A DNA stretch of 64,000 bases, from the NCBI GenBank assembly GCA_964293475.1, contig CAXYYJ010000012.1:1-64000 (forward strand). The letters run 5' to 3'. The notes under the pieces were generated by a model, which saw only the letters and a program-made list of their open reading frames with translations, was not told the DNA's origin and ran no database searches. This DNA is from UBA12170 sp964293475 (GTDB taxonomy: Bacteria; Bacteroidota; Bacteroidia; Bacteroidales; UBA12170). Of the stretch, positions 50,625 through 59,038 are shown piece after piece. Position 1 is the first letter of the stretch; each line of letters begins with the position of its first letter. The translations under genes and the position numbers were made by a program.

Positions 50625-52175
50625 ATGAGCAATAAGATATTGTGGGTCGATGATGAAATTGACCTTTTAAAACCACATATAATTTTTCTGGAGCAAAAGG
50701 GCTACGAAGTCGTTACTGCCAGCGATGGTAGCGAAGCCCTCGATGCTGTGGATGACCACGATTTTGATATTGTTTTTTTAGACGAAAACATGCCTGGCTT
50801 AACCGGTATTGAAACTCTGGAAAAAATCCGCGCCAAAGCACCATTTCTCCCCGTGGTAATGATTACAAAAAGTGAAGAGGAATCAATTATGGAAGAAGCC
50901 ATCGGTTCCAATATTGCCGACTATCTCATTAAACCCGTTAAACCCAATCAGATTTTACTTTGTCTGAAAAAAAACCTGGATAATAAAAAAATTGTTTCCG
51001 AGAAAACTTCAATGGCCTATCAGCAACAATTCCAGCAAATTAGCATGGAAATTGGGAATAATCTTGATTTTAATGAGTGGGTAGAGATTTATAAAAAGCT
51101 GGTTCGATGGGAGCTGAGTCTGGAGAAAAACACCGACAGCGGAATGGAAGAAGTTCTCAAAATGCAAAAGGACGAAGCCAATAAGCAATTTGCCCGATAT
51201 GTGGTAAATAATTACCAGGACTGGATTACCAGCAAAAACTCCAAAGCTCCGGTGATGTCGCATACTCTGTTGAAAAACAAAGTTTTGCCCCTTTTGGAAT
51301 CTCAGAAACCTACATTTCTTTTTGTGGTTGATAATTTGCGCTACGACCAATGGAAAACCATTCAGCCTTTTTTTGAGGAAATGTTTCGTCTGGCTTCGGA
51401 AGACCTGTATTATAGCATACTTCCAAGCACAACCCAATATGCGCGCAATGCTTTATTCTCGGGTTTAATGCCCCTCGAAATAGAAAAAAAATATCCCCAA
51501 TATTGGCTGGGGGAGCTTGACGAAGGTTCTAAAAATCAATTTGAGTCTGAGTTGCTGGGGGCTTTTTTACTTCGAAATGGTAAACAAACAAAGTATTCCT
51601 ACCACAAAGTGCTCAACATGACCTTCGGTAGAAAAGTTGTTGAATCGTTGCCAAATCTCATGGGAAATCAACTCAATGTCATTGTATACAATTTTGTCGA
51701 TATGCTTTCTCATGCCCGCACCGAGATGGAAATCATTCGTGAGCTTGCCGATGATGAAGCTGCTTACCGATCCATTACTTTAAGCTGGTTTGAGCATTCA
51801 CCACTGTTCGATATGTTCAAATTTCTTTCGGGAAAAGATGTAAATATCCTTCTTACAACCGACCATGGCAGCATTCGGGTACACAATCCAATTCAGGTAA
51901 TTGGCGATAAAGATACCAATACCAATTTGCGTTATAAAGTTGGCAAAAGTTTGAATTTCAATAAAAAAGAAGTGTTTGAAATTAAAAATCCTGCCGATGT
52001 TTTGCTGCCAAAATCGCATATTAACGATGGATTTATTTTTTCTAAAACAGACGATTTCTTCGCATACCGAAATAACTACAACCATTACGCCAACTATTAC
52101 CGAAACACTTTTCAACACGGCGGAATTTCCATGGAAGAGCTCATGATACCTTTCGTTACTTTTAAGTCGAAATAA
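50625..52175 (+). CDS. porX: PorX: response regulator with PglZ phosphatase domain (type IX secretion control)
   Basis: A 516-residue two-domain regulator of the type IX secretion system. Residues 1-120 form a receiver domain with the acidic pair D9-D10, phospho-acceptor D53 in IVFLDENMPG, T81 and K103 in YLIKPVKP. After a helical linker, residues about 200-516 form a PglZ/alkaline phosphatase-like domain with metal-site residues in LFVVDNLRYDQW, LPSTTQYARNALF, YNFVDMLSHA, LLTTDHGS and FQHGGISMEE. PorX is phosphorylated by the kinase PorY (not in this window) and works with sigma factor SigP in characterised species. A terminator follows. Confidence 0.95.
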   Translation: MSNKILWVDDEIDLLKPHIIFLEQKGYEVVTASDGSEALDAVDDHDFDIVFLDENMPGLTGIETLEKIRAKAPFLPVVMITKSEEESIMEEAIGSNIADYLIKPVKPNQILLCLKKNLDNKKIVSEKTSMAYQQQFQQISMEIGNNLDFNEWVEIYKKLVRWELSLEKNTDSGMEEVLKMQKDEANKQFARYVVNNYQDWITSKNSKAPVMSHTLLKNKVLPLLESQKPTFLFVVDNLRYDQWKTIQPFFEEMFRLASEDLYYSILPSTTQYARNALFSGLMPLEIEKKYPQYWLGELDEGSKNQFESELLGAFLLRNGKQTKYSYHKVLNMTFGRKVVESLPNLMGNQLNVIVYNFVDMLSHARTEMEIIRELADDEAAYRSITLSWFEHSPLFDMFKFLSGKDVNILLTTDHGSIRVHNPIQVIGDKDTNTNLRYKVGKSLNFNKKEVFEIKNPADVLLPKSHINDGFIFSKTDDFFAYRNNYNHYANYYRNTFQHGGISMEELMIPFVTFKSK

Positions 52176-52199
52176 ATTTTTTTAGTCCCATAAAATAAA

Positions 52200-52230
52200 A
52201 TCTCAGCCTACAGGTTGGGATTTTTTTTTA
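52200..52230 (+). terminator. Rho-independent terminator after porX
   Basis: ATCTCAGCC, loop TACA, GGTTGGGAT (9 pairs with two G-T wobbles) followed by a run of T. It ends only 10 bp before the tsaE start. Confidence 0.7.
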
Positions 52231-52239
52231 TTTTGTGCC

Positions 52240-52671
52240 ATGTCAAAATATAGCGAGAAAATTTCGGGTATCGAACAGCTGGCCAGTGTGGCCCGCATTT
52301 TGGTCAATTCATTGGAAGAGCGCAGTTTGGTGGCTCTAGTGGGAAAAATGGGTGCAGGAAAAACCACTTTTATTAAAGCAATTTGTGCCGAACTTGGAGT
52401 GGCTGATATTGTAAACAGCCCAACCTTTTCTATTGTTAATCAGTACGAAACTCAAAGTGGACAAGTAATTTATCACTTCGATTTTTACCGTTTAGAAACT
52501 CCTCAGGAAGCAATTCAGATAGGAATTTTTGAATATTGGGACAGTGGTTCTGTTTGTTTAATGGAGTGGCCCGAAAAGGTTGAGAAACTTTTACCCCCCG
52601 AATGCGTATATGTGGCCATTAAGGAAGATGAGATAACGGGAGAGCGTGAGTTTCAATGGGAAATTCACTAA
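52240..52671 (+). CDS. tsaE: tRNA threonylcarbamoyladenosine biosynthesis ATPase TsaE
   Basis: A 143-residue P-loop ATPase needed for the t6A tRNA modification with TsaB and TsaD. It has Walker A VGKMGAGKTTFIKAIC (about residues 34-49), the SPTFSIVNQYE and YHFDFYRLETPQEA motifs, and LMEWPEK. The family length is right. The gene starts 10 bp after the porX terminator. A TATTTTG-like box at 52229-52235 could give a nearly leaderless transcript. It is followed closely by alanine dehydrogenase. Confidence 0.95.
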   Translation: MSKYSEKISGIEQLASVARILVNSLEERSLVALVGKMGAGKTTFIKAICAELGVADIVNSPTFSIVNQYETQSGQVIYHFDFYRLETPQEAIQIGIFEYWDSGSVCLMEWPEKVEKLLPPECVYVAIKEDEITGEREFQWEIH

Positions 52672-52693
52672 TTCTGTTAAAAAGATATAGATT

Positions 52694-53908
52694 ATGATTT
52701 CAGAGGAAGGTGTTTTTAATCTTGCAGCACAGCTGTTGCCAAAAGAAGAAATGTTGGCTGTTGCCACTGAGAAATCCTCAATGGTGATAGGGGTATTGTC
52801 AGAAACTGATGAAGAGGAGAATCGGGTGTGCCTGAGCCCTGAGAGTGTTGGATTGCTGGTGGAAAACGGACACAATATTCTCATCCTGACAAAAGCTGGC
52901 GAAAAAGCGGGTTTTTCCGATATGGACTATGCGGAACAAGGTGCTCAGGTAATGAATTCTGTGGAAGAAGTTATGCAGGCTCAGGTTGTCTTAAAAGTTA
53001 GCCCCTTGAACCATCAGGAGCGTTCGCTAATCCGCCGTAACCAACTCATTATCACAAGCCTTCAGGTAATAAACCGGAGTCGGGAGTTTTTCAATGATAT
53101 TGTCGACAGAAAGGCTACAGCCGTAGCCTTCGAAAAAATAAAGGATCAGGCTGGCACATACCCGTTGATACGAAGCATGAGCGAAATAGCCGGAATAGCC
53201 GGAGTTCATATTGGCGCTCAGTACCTTTGTCATCCGCAGTTGGGAAATGGAAGTCTTTTGGGCGGTGTTCCCGGCTTAAAGCCCGCCGAAATTGTTATTA
53301 TTGGAGCTGGAACGGTGGGAGAGTATGCTGCCAGAGCGGCTCTGGGCATTGGGGCTGGAATTAAGGTTTTCGACAATTCCATTTATAAACTGAGACGAAT
53401 TCAAAACAACCTGAACCAGAATGTGTTTACTTCAACCATTCAACCCCAAACTCTGCTCAAGGCACTTAAAGAAGCCGATGTGGCCATAGGAGCCTTGAGA
53501 GTTCATGAAAATAATTCCAATTATCATGTTCCATCCTATATGGTCGAAGCCATGCGTCGTGGTTCAGTAATCATTGATATCAGTATCGATCAGGGGGGAA
53601 CCTTTGAAACGTCGCATCCTACAAACCACAAAGAACCCGTATTCCAAAAATTTGGAGTTACGCATTATTGCGTTCCCAATCTTGCTTCAAGAGTTCCCTA
53701 TACTGCCACACATGCACTTTCAAACTTCTTTACTCCTTTGCTTTTAGAAATGGGCGATTCTGCCGATGTTGGGCAATTCCTGAAACGAAACGGGGGATTT
53801 AGAAATGGCGTTTACGTATACAATGGCATTGTAACCAACAGAACTATTGGGCGAACTTTCGGATTTAGCTACCGTGATTTGGATTTATTGCTCGCTGTTT
53901 TACATTAA
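52694..53908 (+). CDS. Alanine dehydrogenase family protein
   Basis: A 404-residue AlaDH/PNT-family protein. Alanine dehydrogenase interconverts L-alanine and pyruvate plus ammonia with NAD. The N-terminal half has IGVLSETDEEENRVCLSPESV and VLKVSPLNHQE with the substrate lysine; the second half has the Rossmann motif EIVIIGAGTVGEYAARAALGIGAGIKVFD, then VIIDISIDQGGTFETSHPT and VPNLASRVPYTATHALSNFFTP. The extended N terminus (about 30 residues before IGV) is seen in the Bacteroidota branch. It lies 22 bp after tsaE. Confidence 0.92.
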   Translation: MISEEGVFNLAAQLLPKEEMLAVATEKSSMVIGVLSETDEEENRVCLSPESVGLLVENGHNILILTKAGEKAGFSDMDYAEQGAQVMNSVEEVMQAQVVLKVSPLNHQERSLIRRNQLIITSLQVINRSREFFNDIVDRKATAVAFEKIKDQAGTYPLIRSMSEIAGIAGVHIGAQYLCHPQLGNGSLLGGVPGLKPAEIVIIGAGTVGEYAARAALGIGAGIKVFDNSIYKLRRIQNNLNQNVFTSTIQPQTLLKALKEADVAIGALRVHENNSNYHVPSYMVEAMRRGSVIIDISIDQGGTFETSHPTNHKEPVFQKFGVTHYCVPNLASRVPYTATHALSNFFTPLLLEMGDSADVGQFLKRNGGFRNGVYVYNGIVTNRTIGRTFGFSYRDLDLLLAVLH

Positions 53909-53921
53909 ATTATTCTATACC

Positions 53922-54977
53922 ATGTTCCATCGATTCCTGATTAAATCTTTAATACTGATTTTCATAGCATTTGCCGGATTGGCTAAGTCTCAGAATCAGG
54001 AGGCAAGTCTTTTTATTCCCCAGGACAGTTTGCGCATTATGTTTTATAATGTAGAAAACCTGTTCGATCCATTCGACGATTCATTAACCAACGACGAAGA
54101 GTTTACGAGAGATGGTGTGCGACATTGGAGCTGGACAAAATATCAGAAAAAGCTGGCCAATATTTACAAAGTAATTGTGGCAACCGGAAATCCCCGTCCG
54201 CCGGCAATTATTGGTTTATGCGAGATTGAGAATCGGTTTGTGCTCAATCAGCTGGTTTTTAAAACCGCTTTTGCAAAGTTCGATTACCGTATTGTTCACG
54301 AGGAAAGCCCCGACAGGCGCGGGATTGATGTGGCGCTCCTGTTCGATCCAACTCGTTTTGCTTTACTCGCCCATGAGGCCATAGCCATTAATTTCCCGTT
54401 CGACCCTCAGTCGAAAACCCGCGATATTCTGTATGCCAAAGGGTTAATCTTTAATTCGGACACCATTCACCTGTTTGTAAATCACTGGCCGAGCCGTTGG
54501 GGTGGAGAGTTGGCCACCGAAGGGAAGAGAAAATACGTGGCCGATATTTTAAAAATGAAAACCGATTCCATATTAAAGCGCGATAAAAATGCATCTATAG
54601 TCATTATGGGCGATTTTAATGATGAGCCCACCAACGAAAGTTTATTGCTGAATTTGAATGCCAAACCCCCCGGTGATTCTTCGGTTTTGGTGAATCTTAT
54701 GTATCCTTTGGCGGAGAATAAAAAAGAAGGCACACATAAATTTCAATCGGATTGGGCTGTTCTCGATCAATTTATTGTTTCATCGCATTTGCTAATGCCT
54801 AAAAGCAGCATAAAAATTCAGGGTGAAAGGGCATTTATTGCAAAACACGACTTTTTAGGGGTTCCTGACGATAAGTTTTTGGGCAAAAAACCATACCGAA
54901 CCTTTAACGGTTATGAGTATATAGGTGGGTTTAGCGATCATTTTCCGATATTTATTAACATAGTTAAACTACAATAA
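53922..54977 (+). CDS. Secreted endonuclease/exonuclease/phosphatase-family protein
   Basis: A 351-residue protein from ATG 53922. The frame extends upstream over the alanine dehydrogenase end, but the ATG gives a clean signal peptide (IKSLILIFIAFAGLAKSQ). The mature part has EEP-family motifs: IMFYNVENLFDP (Asn/Glu metal site), ICEIENR (as GLCEIENR), VNHWPSRWGG, IIMGDFNDEPTNE and GFSDHFPIF with the catalytic His. Members cleave nucleic acids or phosphodiesters; being exported, it may act in the periplasm or outside. Substrate unknown. Confidence 0.9.
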   Translation: MFHRFLIKSLILIFIAFAGLAKSQNQEASLFIPQDSLRIMFYNVENLFDPFDDSLTNDEEFTRDGVRHWSWTKYQKKLANIYKVIVATGNPRPPAIIGLCEIENRFVLNQLVFKTAFAKFDYRIVHEESPDRRGIDVALLFDPTRFALLAHEAIAINFPFDPQSKTRDILYAKGLIFNSDTIHLFVNHWPSRWGGELATEGKRKYVADILKMKTDSILKRDKNASIVIMGDFNDEPTNESLLLNLNAKPPGDSSVLVNLMYPLAENKKEGTHKFQSDWAVLDQFIVSSHLLMPKSSIKIQGERAFIAKHDFLGVPDDKFLGKKPYRTFNGYEYIGGFSDHFPIFINIVKLQ

Positions 54978-55063
54978 ATCAATGTTTTAAAAAAATGTTG
55001 AAAAAAATCAGAAAAAAAGTTAGAAAAAAGTGGTAACATTTTATCAAAAACAATCATTAACAA

Positions 55064-55651
55064 GTGAAGAAAGAAAAATATTCGTTGGTTGAAATCTTAG
55101 ATGGAATAAAAAGAGGGGATAATAAGACTCTCCTTTTCATCTATGAAGAATACTTCAATGTCATCGAAAAAATGGTGGTGTTGAGAGGTGGATCGAGAGA
55201 GCTGGCTCAGGATATTTTTCAGGAATCGTTGGTAGTGATTTATAAAAAACTTCATGAAGGCGATTTATCCAATATCGAAAGTTCTTTTTTTACTTACTTG
55301 TATTCGGTTGCGAAAATCAAACTCTATCACCATTTTAGAACCATGTCGAGCGATATTTTATCTCATTCAAACCCAATTGTTGATGATGAAGTGTCGGATC
55401 AAAATTTTACTGAAGTGAATAAATATGTTTTAGATGGTATTAAGGAAGCTTTGTACCATAAATATCTAAAACTTTTACCCATTGTTTGTTATAATATTCT
55501 GAGATGGTATGCTGCGGGTGTTAAAGTGAAAGATATCATGACGAGAATTGGTTTCGTAAACGAAATAATGGTAAGAAAAACAAAACTGAACTGTTTGGAG
55601 AAATTGATAACTATGATTAAAAATGACCCTAATTCAAAACATGTATTATGA
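55064..55651 (+). CDS. Sigma-70 family RNA polymerase sigma factor (ECF-like)
   Basis: A 195-residue protein starting at GTG 55064. Region 2 is visible: LFIYEEYFNVIEKMVVLRGG, AQDIFQESLVVIYKKL and FFTYLYSVAKIKLYHHFR, matching ECF-type sigma factors. Region 4 is weak but LLPIVCYNILRWYAAGVKVKDIMTRIGF fits a divergent helix-turn-helix. The next gene overlaps by four bases (ATGA) and encodes a one-helix membrane TPR protein, so it is likely the sigma regulator. A GGTAAC block at 55033-55038 upstream may be part of an autoregulated promoter, which is inference. Confidence 0.82.
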   Translation: MKKEKYSLVEILDGIKRGDNKTLLFIYEEYFNVIEKMVVLRGGSRELAQDIFQESLVVIYKKLHEGDLSNIESSFFTYLYSVAKIKLYHHFRTMSSDILSHSNPIVDDEVSDQNFTEVNKYVLDGIKEALYHKYLKLLPIVCYNILRWYAAGVKVKDIMTRIGFVNEIMVRKTKLNCLEKLITMIKNDPNSKHVL

Positions 55652-56385
55652 AAAGTTCTAAGTCGGATTTATTACAGAAGAAGTATTTTAACCAGCTGAA
55701 TGACAACGAAAACACTGTTTTTAATAGTCTGCTTGTGAGTGATGCCGCTTTTGCAGCAGATTATCAGATATATAGAGGTGTTGGGGCTTACTTAGCCAAT
55801 CAGCAACTCGTCGATTTTAGAGAAAAACTTTCAGCAATTAGTAAACAATACGACAATAATACCAGAAACCGCACTGTAAGATTAAGCTCCAAATATTGGT
55901 ACTACGCGGCTTCGGTAGCTGCCATATTACTGGTATTTCTGGGGACTTACTATTTCTCCGGTCAAACCATTTCCACCGACGAGCTATTTTTAAAATACTA
56001 TTCCACCGATAATGTTTATCTCAATACCCGTAGTGGCAATGTAACTCCCACCGAAAATCTGGAAAAAGGTTTGCTACTCTTTGAAAGTGAAAAGTTTAGA
56101 GAGTCCATTCAGTTTTTTGAGCAAATGCCCAACAGCATTACTGCTTTGTATTACAGTGGTGTGGCACATATGGAGATAGGTGAGTACGATGTGGCTATTT
56201 TTAAATTCGATCAGGTGATAAACAACTATATGAATGTTTTCTACGATCAGTCGCAATGGTATAAGGGTCTTTGTCTACTCAAAAAGGGAAAAACAACCGA
56301 TGCCAGAACACTTTTTGTAAAAATCGGCAAATCAGAAAGTTATTATAACAAACAAGCAAGAGAATTGTCAGCTAAGCTAAAATAG
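55648..56385 (+). CDS. Membrane-anchored TPR protein, candidate regulator of the sigma factor
   Basis: A 245-residue protein with an acidic/basic cytoplasmic N terminus (about 85 residues), one membrane helix (YYAASVAAILLVFLGTYYF) and a C-terminal TPR-like domain (ENLEKGLLLFESEKFRESIQFF, ALYYSGVAHMEIGEYDVAIFKF). This N-in, C-out layout is that of anti-sigma factors. It overlaps the sigma gene by four bases and is followed by a terminator, so the two form a closed operon. Anti-sigma function is inferred from position and topology, not from a known domain. Confidence 0.7.
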   Translation: MKSSKSDLLQKKYFNQLNDNENTVFNSLLVSDAAFAADYQIYRGVGAYLANQQLVDFREKLSAISKQYDNNTRNRTVRLSSKYWYYAASVAAILLVFLGTYYFSGQTISTDELFLKYYSTDNVYLNTRSGNVTPTENLEKGLLLFESEKFRESIQFFEQMPNSITALYYSGVAHMEIGEYDVAIFKFDQVINNYMNVFYDQSQWYKGLCLLKKGKTTDARTLFVKIGKSESYYNKQARELSAKLK

Positions 56386-56476
56386 CTACAATCAATTAGA
56401 TAATAAATAAATCAAAATACAGATTTATTTAGCGAAAGAAAAAGGAAGAAGAAGATTGTAAATTAATGTGATGAAA

Positions 56477-56507
56477 GGTCTGTCCCAAAAGGGCGGGCCT
56501 TTTTTTT
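56477..56507 (+). terminator. Rho-independent terminator after the sigma/TPR operon
   Basis: GGTCTGTCC pairs with GGGCGGGCC (9 pairs with G-U wobbles) around CAAAA and is followed by T8. Confidence 0.8.
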
Positions 56508-56553
56508 AATCCCCCAAATTAATCTTAGGCGGAATTAGTGACAAAAGAAGCAA

Positions 56554-56772
56554 TTAACCCTTATTTGAGCCATGATGAAGCTCATAGTTTTCGCAATGAT
56601 ATTCGGGGTTTTTTTCGCACATGCACTCCATTTTCTTTCCATCGTGGGTATCTAAATCCGAGCTGCAGGTTTTGGTGAAAATGGCTCCTTTAACAAAAAA
56701 CATTTTGATGGCAATCAGAGCAAAAGCAATGGCCATTAGAACTATGGTGACTAAAACTAATTTTAATATCAT
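56554..56772 (-). CDS. Small cysteine-rich membrane protein (NqrM/DUF539-like)
   Basis: About 72 residues from ATG 56772 (a TTG six codons upstream is less likely). One N-terminal membrane helix (ILKLVLVTIVLMAIAFALIAI) is followed by a short tail with cysteines in TKTCSS, CMCEKNPEYHC. The shape recalls NqrM-like maturation proteins, in which a membrane helix carries a Cys motif that helps flavin or iron insertion, but the match is weak. A TATTTTTG box lies just upstream, so it is probably transcribed alone. No Nqr genes are visible nearby. Function unknown. Confidence 0.55.
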   Translation of the reverse strand: MILKLVLVTIVLMAIAFALIAIKMFFVKGAIFTKTCSSDLDTHDGKKMECMCEKNPEYHCENYELHHGSNKG

Positions 56773-56787
56773 GGAGTAAATTTTATG

Positions 56788-56795
56788 CAAAAATA
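56788..56795 (-). promoter_or_regulatory. -7 box (TATTTTTG) of the small cysteine-rich gene
   Basis: Exact TAnnTTTG on the minus strand 16 nt before ATG 56772; supports that start over the upstream TTG, which overlaps this box. Confidence 0.5.
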
Positions 56796-56867
56796 AGTAT
56801 TAATGGCGGTTTGGCAACCGTCTGCAGATTTTTATCATATTATTAAGATTGTTCTCCAGATAAAATC

Positions 56868-57611
56868 CTATTTAAAATGCGACAAAAGTATTCCGGTAGC
56901 CACCGAAGCATTCAGCGATTCAGCTTTAGAGTTGGCAGCGTGGGGAATATAGATTTTGTGTGAAATAAGTTTTTTAATGGGCTCGGAAATCCCTTTCGAT
57001 TCGTTGCCAATGACCAGGAAACCATGTTTTTGCAGTTTCATTTGGTGCATATTTTCTCCATCGAGCAGACTACCATAAATACTTACCTGACCCTGAATTT
57101 CTTTTAGGGTTTTCTCTAAATTTTGGTAGTAAATATCAACTCTGAATACCGAGCCCATGGAAGCCTGAACTACTTTGGGGTTATAGGCATCCGCCGTTTC
57201 GATGGAGCAAAGAATTTTGTAGATTCCGAACCATTCAGCCGTTCTGACGATGGTTCCCAGATTCCCCGGATCCTGAATGGTGTCGAGCACCAAAACAAAT
57301 TCCTGATTATCAAATACAAAAGGCATTTGTGGGGGAATTTCAACCACTGCCAGAACCTGATTGGCGGTTGAAAACTGGCTTCCGCGTTGCAAGGCAGCGG
57401 GCGAAATATTTCGCAATTGTGGGAATGACTGAAAGGTGGGGTTATTGTCAATCCACTCGTTGGTGGCGGCCAGGATGATGATATTCAGCTTTGTCTTCAA
57501 GAGTTCATCAATCATTTTGGGGCCTTCAACCAAAAAGGCACTGTTTTTTTTTCTGCCATGACTGGTATCTAAGGCATTGATGAGTTTGAATTCTGCTTTA
57601 CTTATTTCCAT
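56868..57611 (-). CDS. TrmH/SpoU-family RNA 2'-O-methyltransferase
   Basis: A 247-residue SPOUT methyltransferase. The N-terminal substrate-binding part (HGRKKNSAFLVEGPKMIDELL) is typical of rRNA methyltransferases of the RlmB/TrmH group, and the SPOUT knot has VLDTIQDPGNLGTIVRTAEWFGI, VIGNESKGIS and IPHAANSKAESLNASVATGILL. It methylates ribose 2'-OH in rRNA or tRNA; exact target unknown. It is downstream of the bS6-bS18-bL9 operon but separated by a strong terminator. Confidence 0.92.
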   Translation of the reverse strand: MEISKAEFKLINALDTSHGRKKNSAFLVEGPKMIDELLKTKLNIIILAATNEWIDNNPTFQSFPQLRNISPAALQRGSQFSTANQVLAVVEIPPQMPFVFDNQEFVLVLDTIQDPGNLGTIVRTAEWFGIYKILCSIETADAYNPKVVQASMGSVFRVDIYYQNLEKTLKEIQGQVSIYGSLLDGENMHQMKLQKHGFLVIGNESKGISEPIKKLISHKIYIPHAANSKAESLNASVATGILLSHFK

Positions 57612-57625
57612 AGGCCAAATTAATA

Positions 57626-57654
57626 AAAAACCCGTTTCGTTGGAAACGGGTTTT
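57626..57654 (-). terminator. Terminator of the ribosomal protein operon
   Basis: AAAACCCGTTTC(CAAC)GAAACGGGTTTT read on the minus strand, with a trailing T-run. It ends rplI transcription before the methyltransferase gene. Confidence 0.88.
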
Positions 57655-57676
57655 GAATAACTTTAAGAGAATGCTA

Positions 57677-58126
57677 TTATTCAGCAATTACTTCGAAACT
57701 GATTTCAGCTTTGATGTCTTTGTAAATTTTGATAACAGCTTTGTAGGAGCCCAATTCCTTAACGGTATCGCCCAAAATGGTGATGCTCTTACGGTCAACT
57801 TCGTAATTATGTTGATTTTTAATAGCTTCAGCAAGTTGAATATCGTTTACTGAACCGTAGATTTTACCATTTTCACTGGCTTTTGCACCAATGGTTAACG
57901 ATAAACCATTCAATAAAGCAGCTCTGTCACTGGCCAAAGAAACTTGTTTTTGTTCTTTAAAGGCTTTTTGTTTTAAGTTTTCGGCAAGTACTTTTTTGCT
58001 GCTTGCAGTAGCAGAAATAGCAAAACCTTGAGGAATCAGATAATTTCTGGCATAACCTGGTTTAACAGATACCACATCGTTGGCATAGCCAAGGTTACTC
58101 ACATCTTTGATTAATATAATTTCCAT
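57677..58126 (-). CDS. rplI: Ribosomal protein bL9
   Basis: A 149-residue bL9. The N-terminal rRNA-binding domain (MEIILIKDVSNLGYANDVVSVKPGYARNYLIPQG) is followed by the long connecting helix and a C-terminal domain with GKIYGSVNDIQLAEAI. Length is normal. It is the last gene of the bS6-bS18-bL9 operon, 14 bp after rpsR. Confidence 0.98.
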   Translation of the reverse strand: MEIILIKDVSNLGYANDVVSVKPGYARNYLIPQGFAISATASSKKVLAENLKQKAFKEQKQVSLASDRAALLNGLSLTIGAKASENGKIYGSVNDIQLAEAIKNQHNYEVDRKSITILGDTVKELGSYKAVIKIYKDIKAEISFEVIAE

Positions 58127-58140
58127 ATCTCAGTTCCTCC

Positions 58141-58407
58141 TTATTTTAATAAATCGCCAACATAGGGCATTAACGCCAAATGGCGTGCTCTTTTAATTGC
58201 CTGAGCTACTTTCTTTTGAAATTTAGTAGATGTACCTGTTAAGCGGCGGGGTAAAATTTTACCTTGTTCGTTAACAAATTTCAAAAGGAAGTTAGCATCT
58301 TTATAGTCAATATACTTGATTCCGCTTTTCTTGAAGCGGCAGTATTTTTTCTTTTTAGTATCGACCGCAATCGGGGTCAAATATTTTATTTCTGTATTTT
58401 GTGCCAT
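58141..58407 (-). CDS. rpsR: Ribosomal protein bS18
   Basis: An 88-residue bS18 with the basic CRFKKSGIKYIDYKD segment, GKILPRRLTGTSTKFQKKVAQAIKRARHLALMPY, and the expected C-terminal helix. It binds 16S rRNA as a pair with bS6. It is placed between rpsF and rplI, as in many bacteria. Confidence 0.98.
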   Translation of the reverse strand: MAQNTEIKYLTPIAVDTKKKKYCRFKKSGIKYIDYKDANFLLKFVNEQGKILPRRLTGTSTKFQKKVAQAIKRARHLALMPYVGDLLK

Positions 58408-58452
58408 TGTAATTGATTTGGGGCCACAGGAAATCCTGTAAGGCGTTGTTAA

Positions 58453-58812
58453 TTATTCACTTACTGTTTCAACTTTTTGTTCGCCTGATTTTGCTCTTTT
58501 CTTATCGTTATAAGCCACGGCATGTTTGTCAAGTGCAACGGTTAAAAATCTTAACATCTTCTCATCACGTTTCATGGCAATCTCGAAGTCGCGGATTTTT
58601 GCTCCTTCCATTTTGTACTCGAATAAATGATAAAATCCTGTTGATTTTTTTTGAATAGGGTAGGCCAGCTTTTTCAAGCCCCATTTTTCTTCGTGTACTA
58701 CCTCGGCACCAAAGCCTGTCAGTAAGTCACGATACTTGTTTACCGCTTCCTTCATCTGTTCTTCAGACAAAACGGGAGTCATAATGAAAACGGTTTCGTA
58801 CTGTTTAAGCAT
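58453..58812 (-). CDS. rpsF: Ribosomal protein bS6
   Basis: A 119-residue bS6. It has YETVFIMTPVLSEEQMKEAV, GLKKLAYPIQKKSTGFYHLFEY with the family pattern and the RDEKMLRFLTVAL end. It forms a dimer with bS18 on 16S rRNA. It opens the operon, behind a TAAATTTG promoter and a leader of about 70 nt. Confidence 0.97.
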   Translation of the reverse strand: MLKQYETVFIMTPVLSEEQMKEAVNKYRDLLTGFGAEVVHEEKWGLKKLAYPIQKKSTGFYHLFEYKMEGAKIRDFEIAMKRDEKMLRFLTVALDKHAVAYNDKKRAKSGEQKVETVSE

Positions 58813-58887
58813 CCTGTTAATTATTTAATTATTAATTTAAAATATTGATTTATAGCGACCTGGAATAATTTTTTCCAAATCGGGCTG

Positions 58888-58895
58888 CAAATTTA
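58888..58895 (-). promoter_or_regulatory. -7 box (TAAATTTG) of the ribosomal protein operon
   Basis: Exact TAnnTTTG on the minus strand, 76 nt upstream of rpsF. The leader contains a weak GGAA...TTCC hairpin at 58862-58876, but no clear bS6:bS18 binding motif. Confidence 0.5.
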
Positions 58896-59025
58896 ATTAT
58901 ATTTTTCTGATTATCAACCTTGTTAAACATTAAATCTATTTTTTTTCTGATTTGCCCCACTATTTAATTGATATAGCGAAGACAATTTAATGCTTTTTTA
59001 GCCTTTTTCCGATTTTAAAAATACT

Positions 59026-59033
59026 TAGTTTTG
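59026..59033 (+). promoter_or_regulatory. -7 box (TAGTTTTG) of aroK
   Basis: Exact TAnnTTTG on the plus strand ending five bases before the GTG start at 59039, so transcription would begin at or next to the start codon (leaderless). Confidence 0.5.
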
Positions 59034-59038
59034 CCCCC

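Noticed and set aside
53847..53921. Upstream extension of the exported EEP protein
   Set aside because: Overlaps the end of alanine dehydrogenase in another frame and would bury the signal peptide; ATG 53922 is the better start.
58813..58887. bS6:bS18 autoregulatory leader motif before rpsF
   Set aside because: Only a weak GGAA/TTCC hairpin is present, without the CCG bulge expected for that motif.
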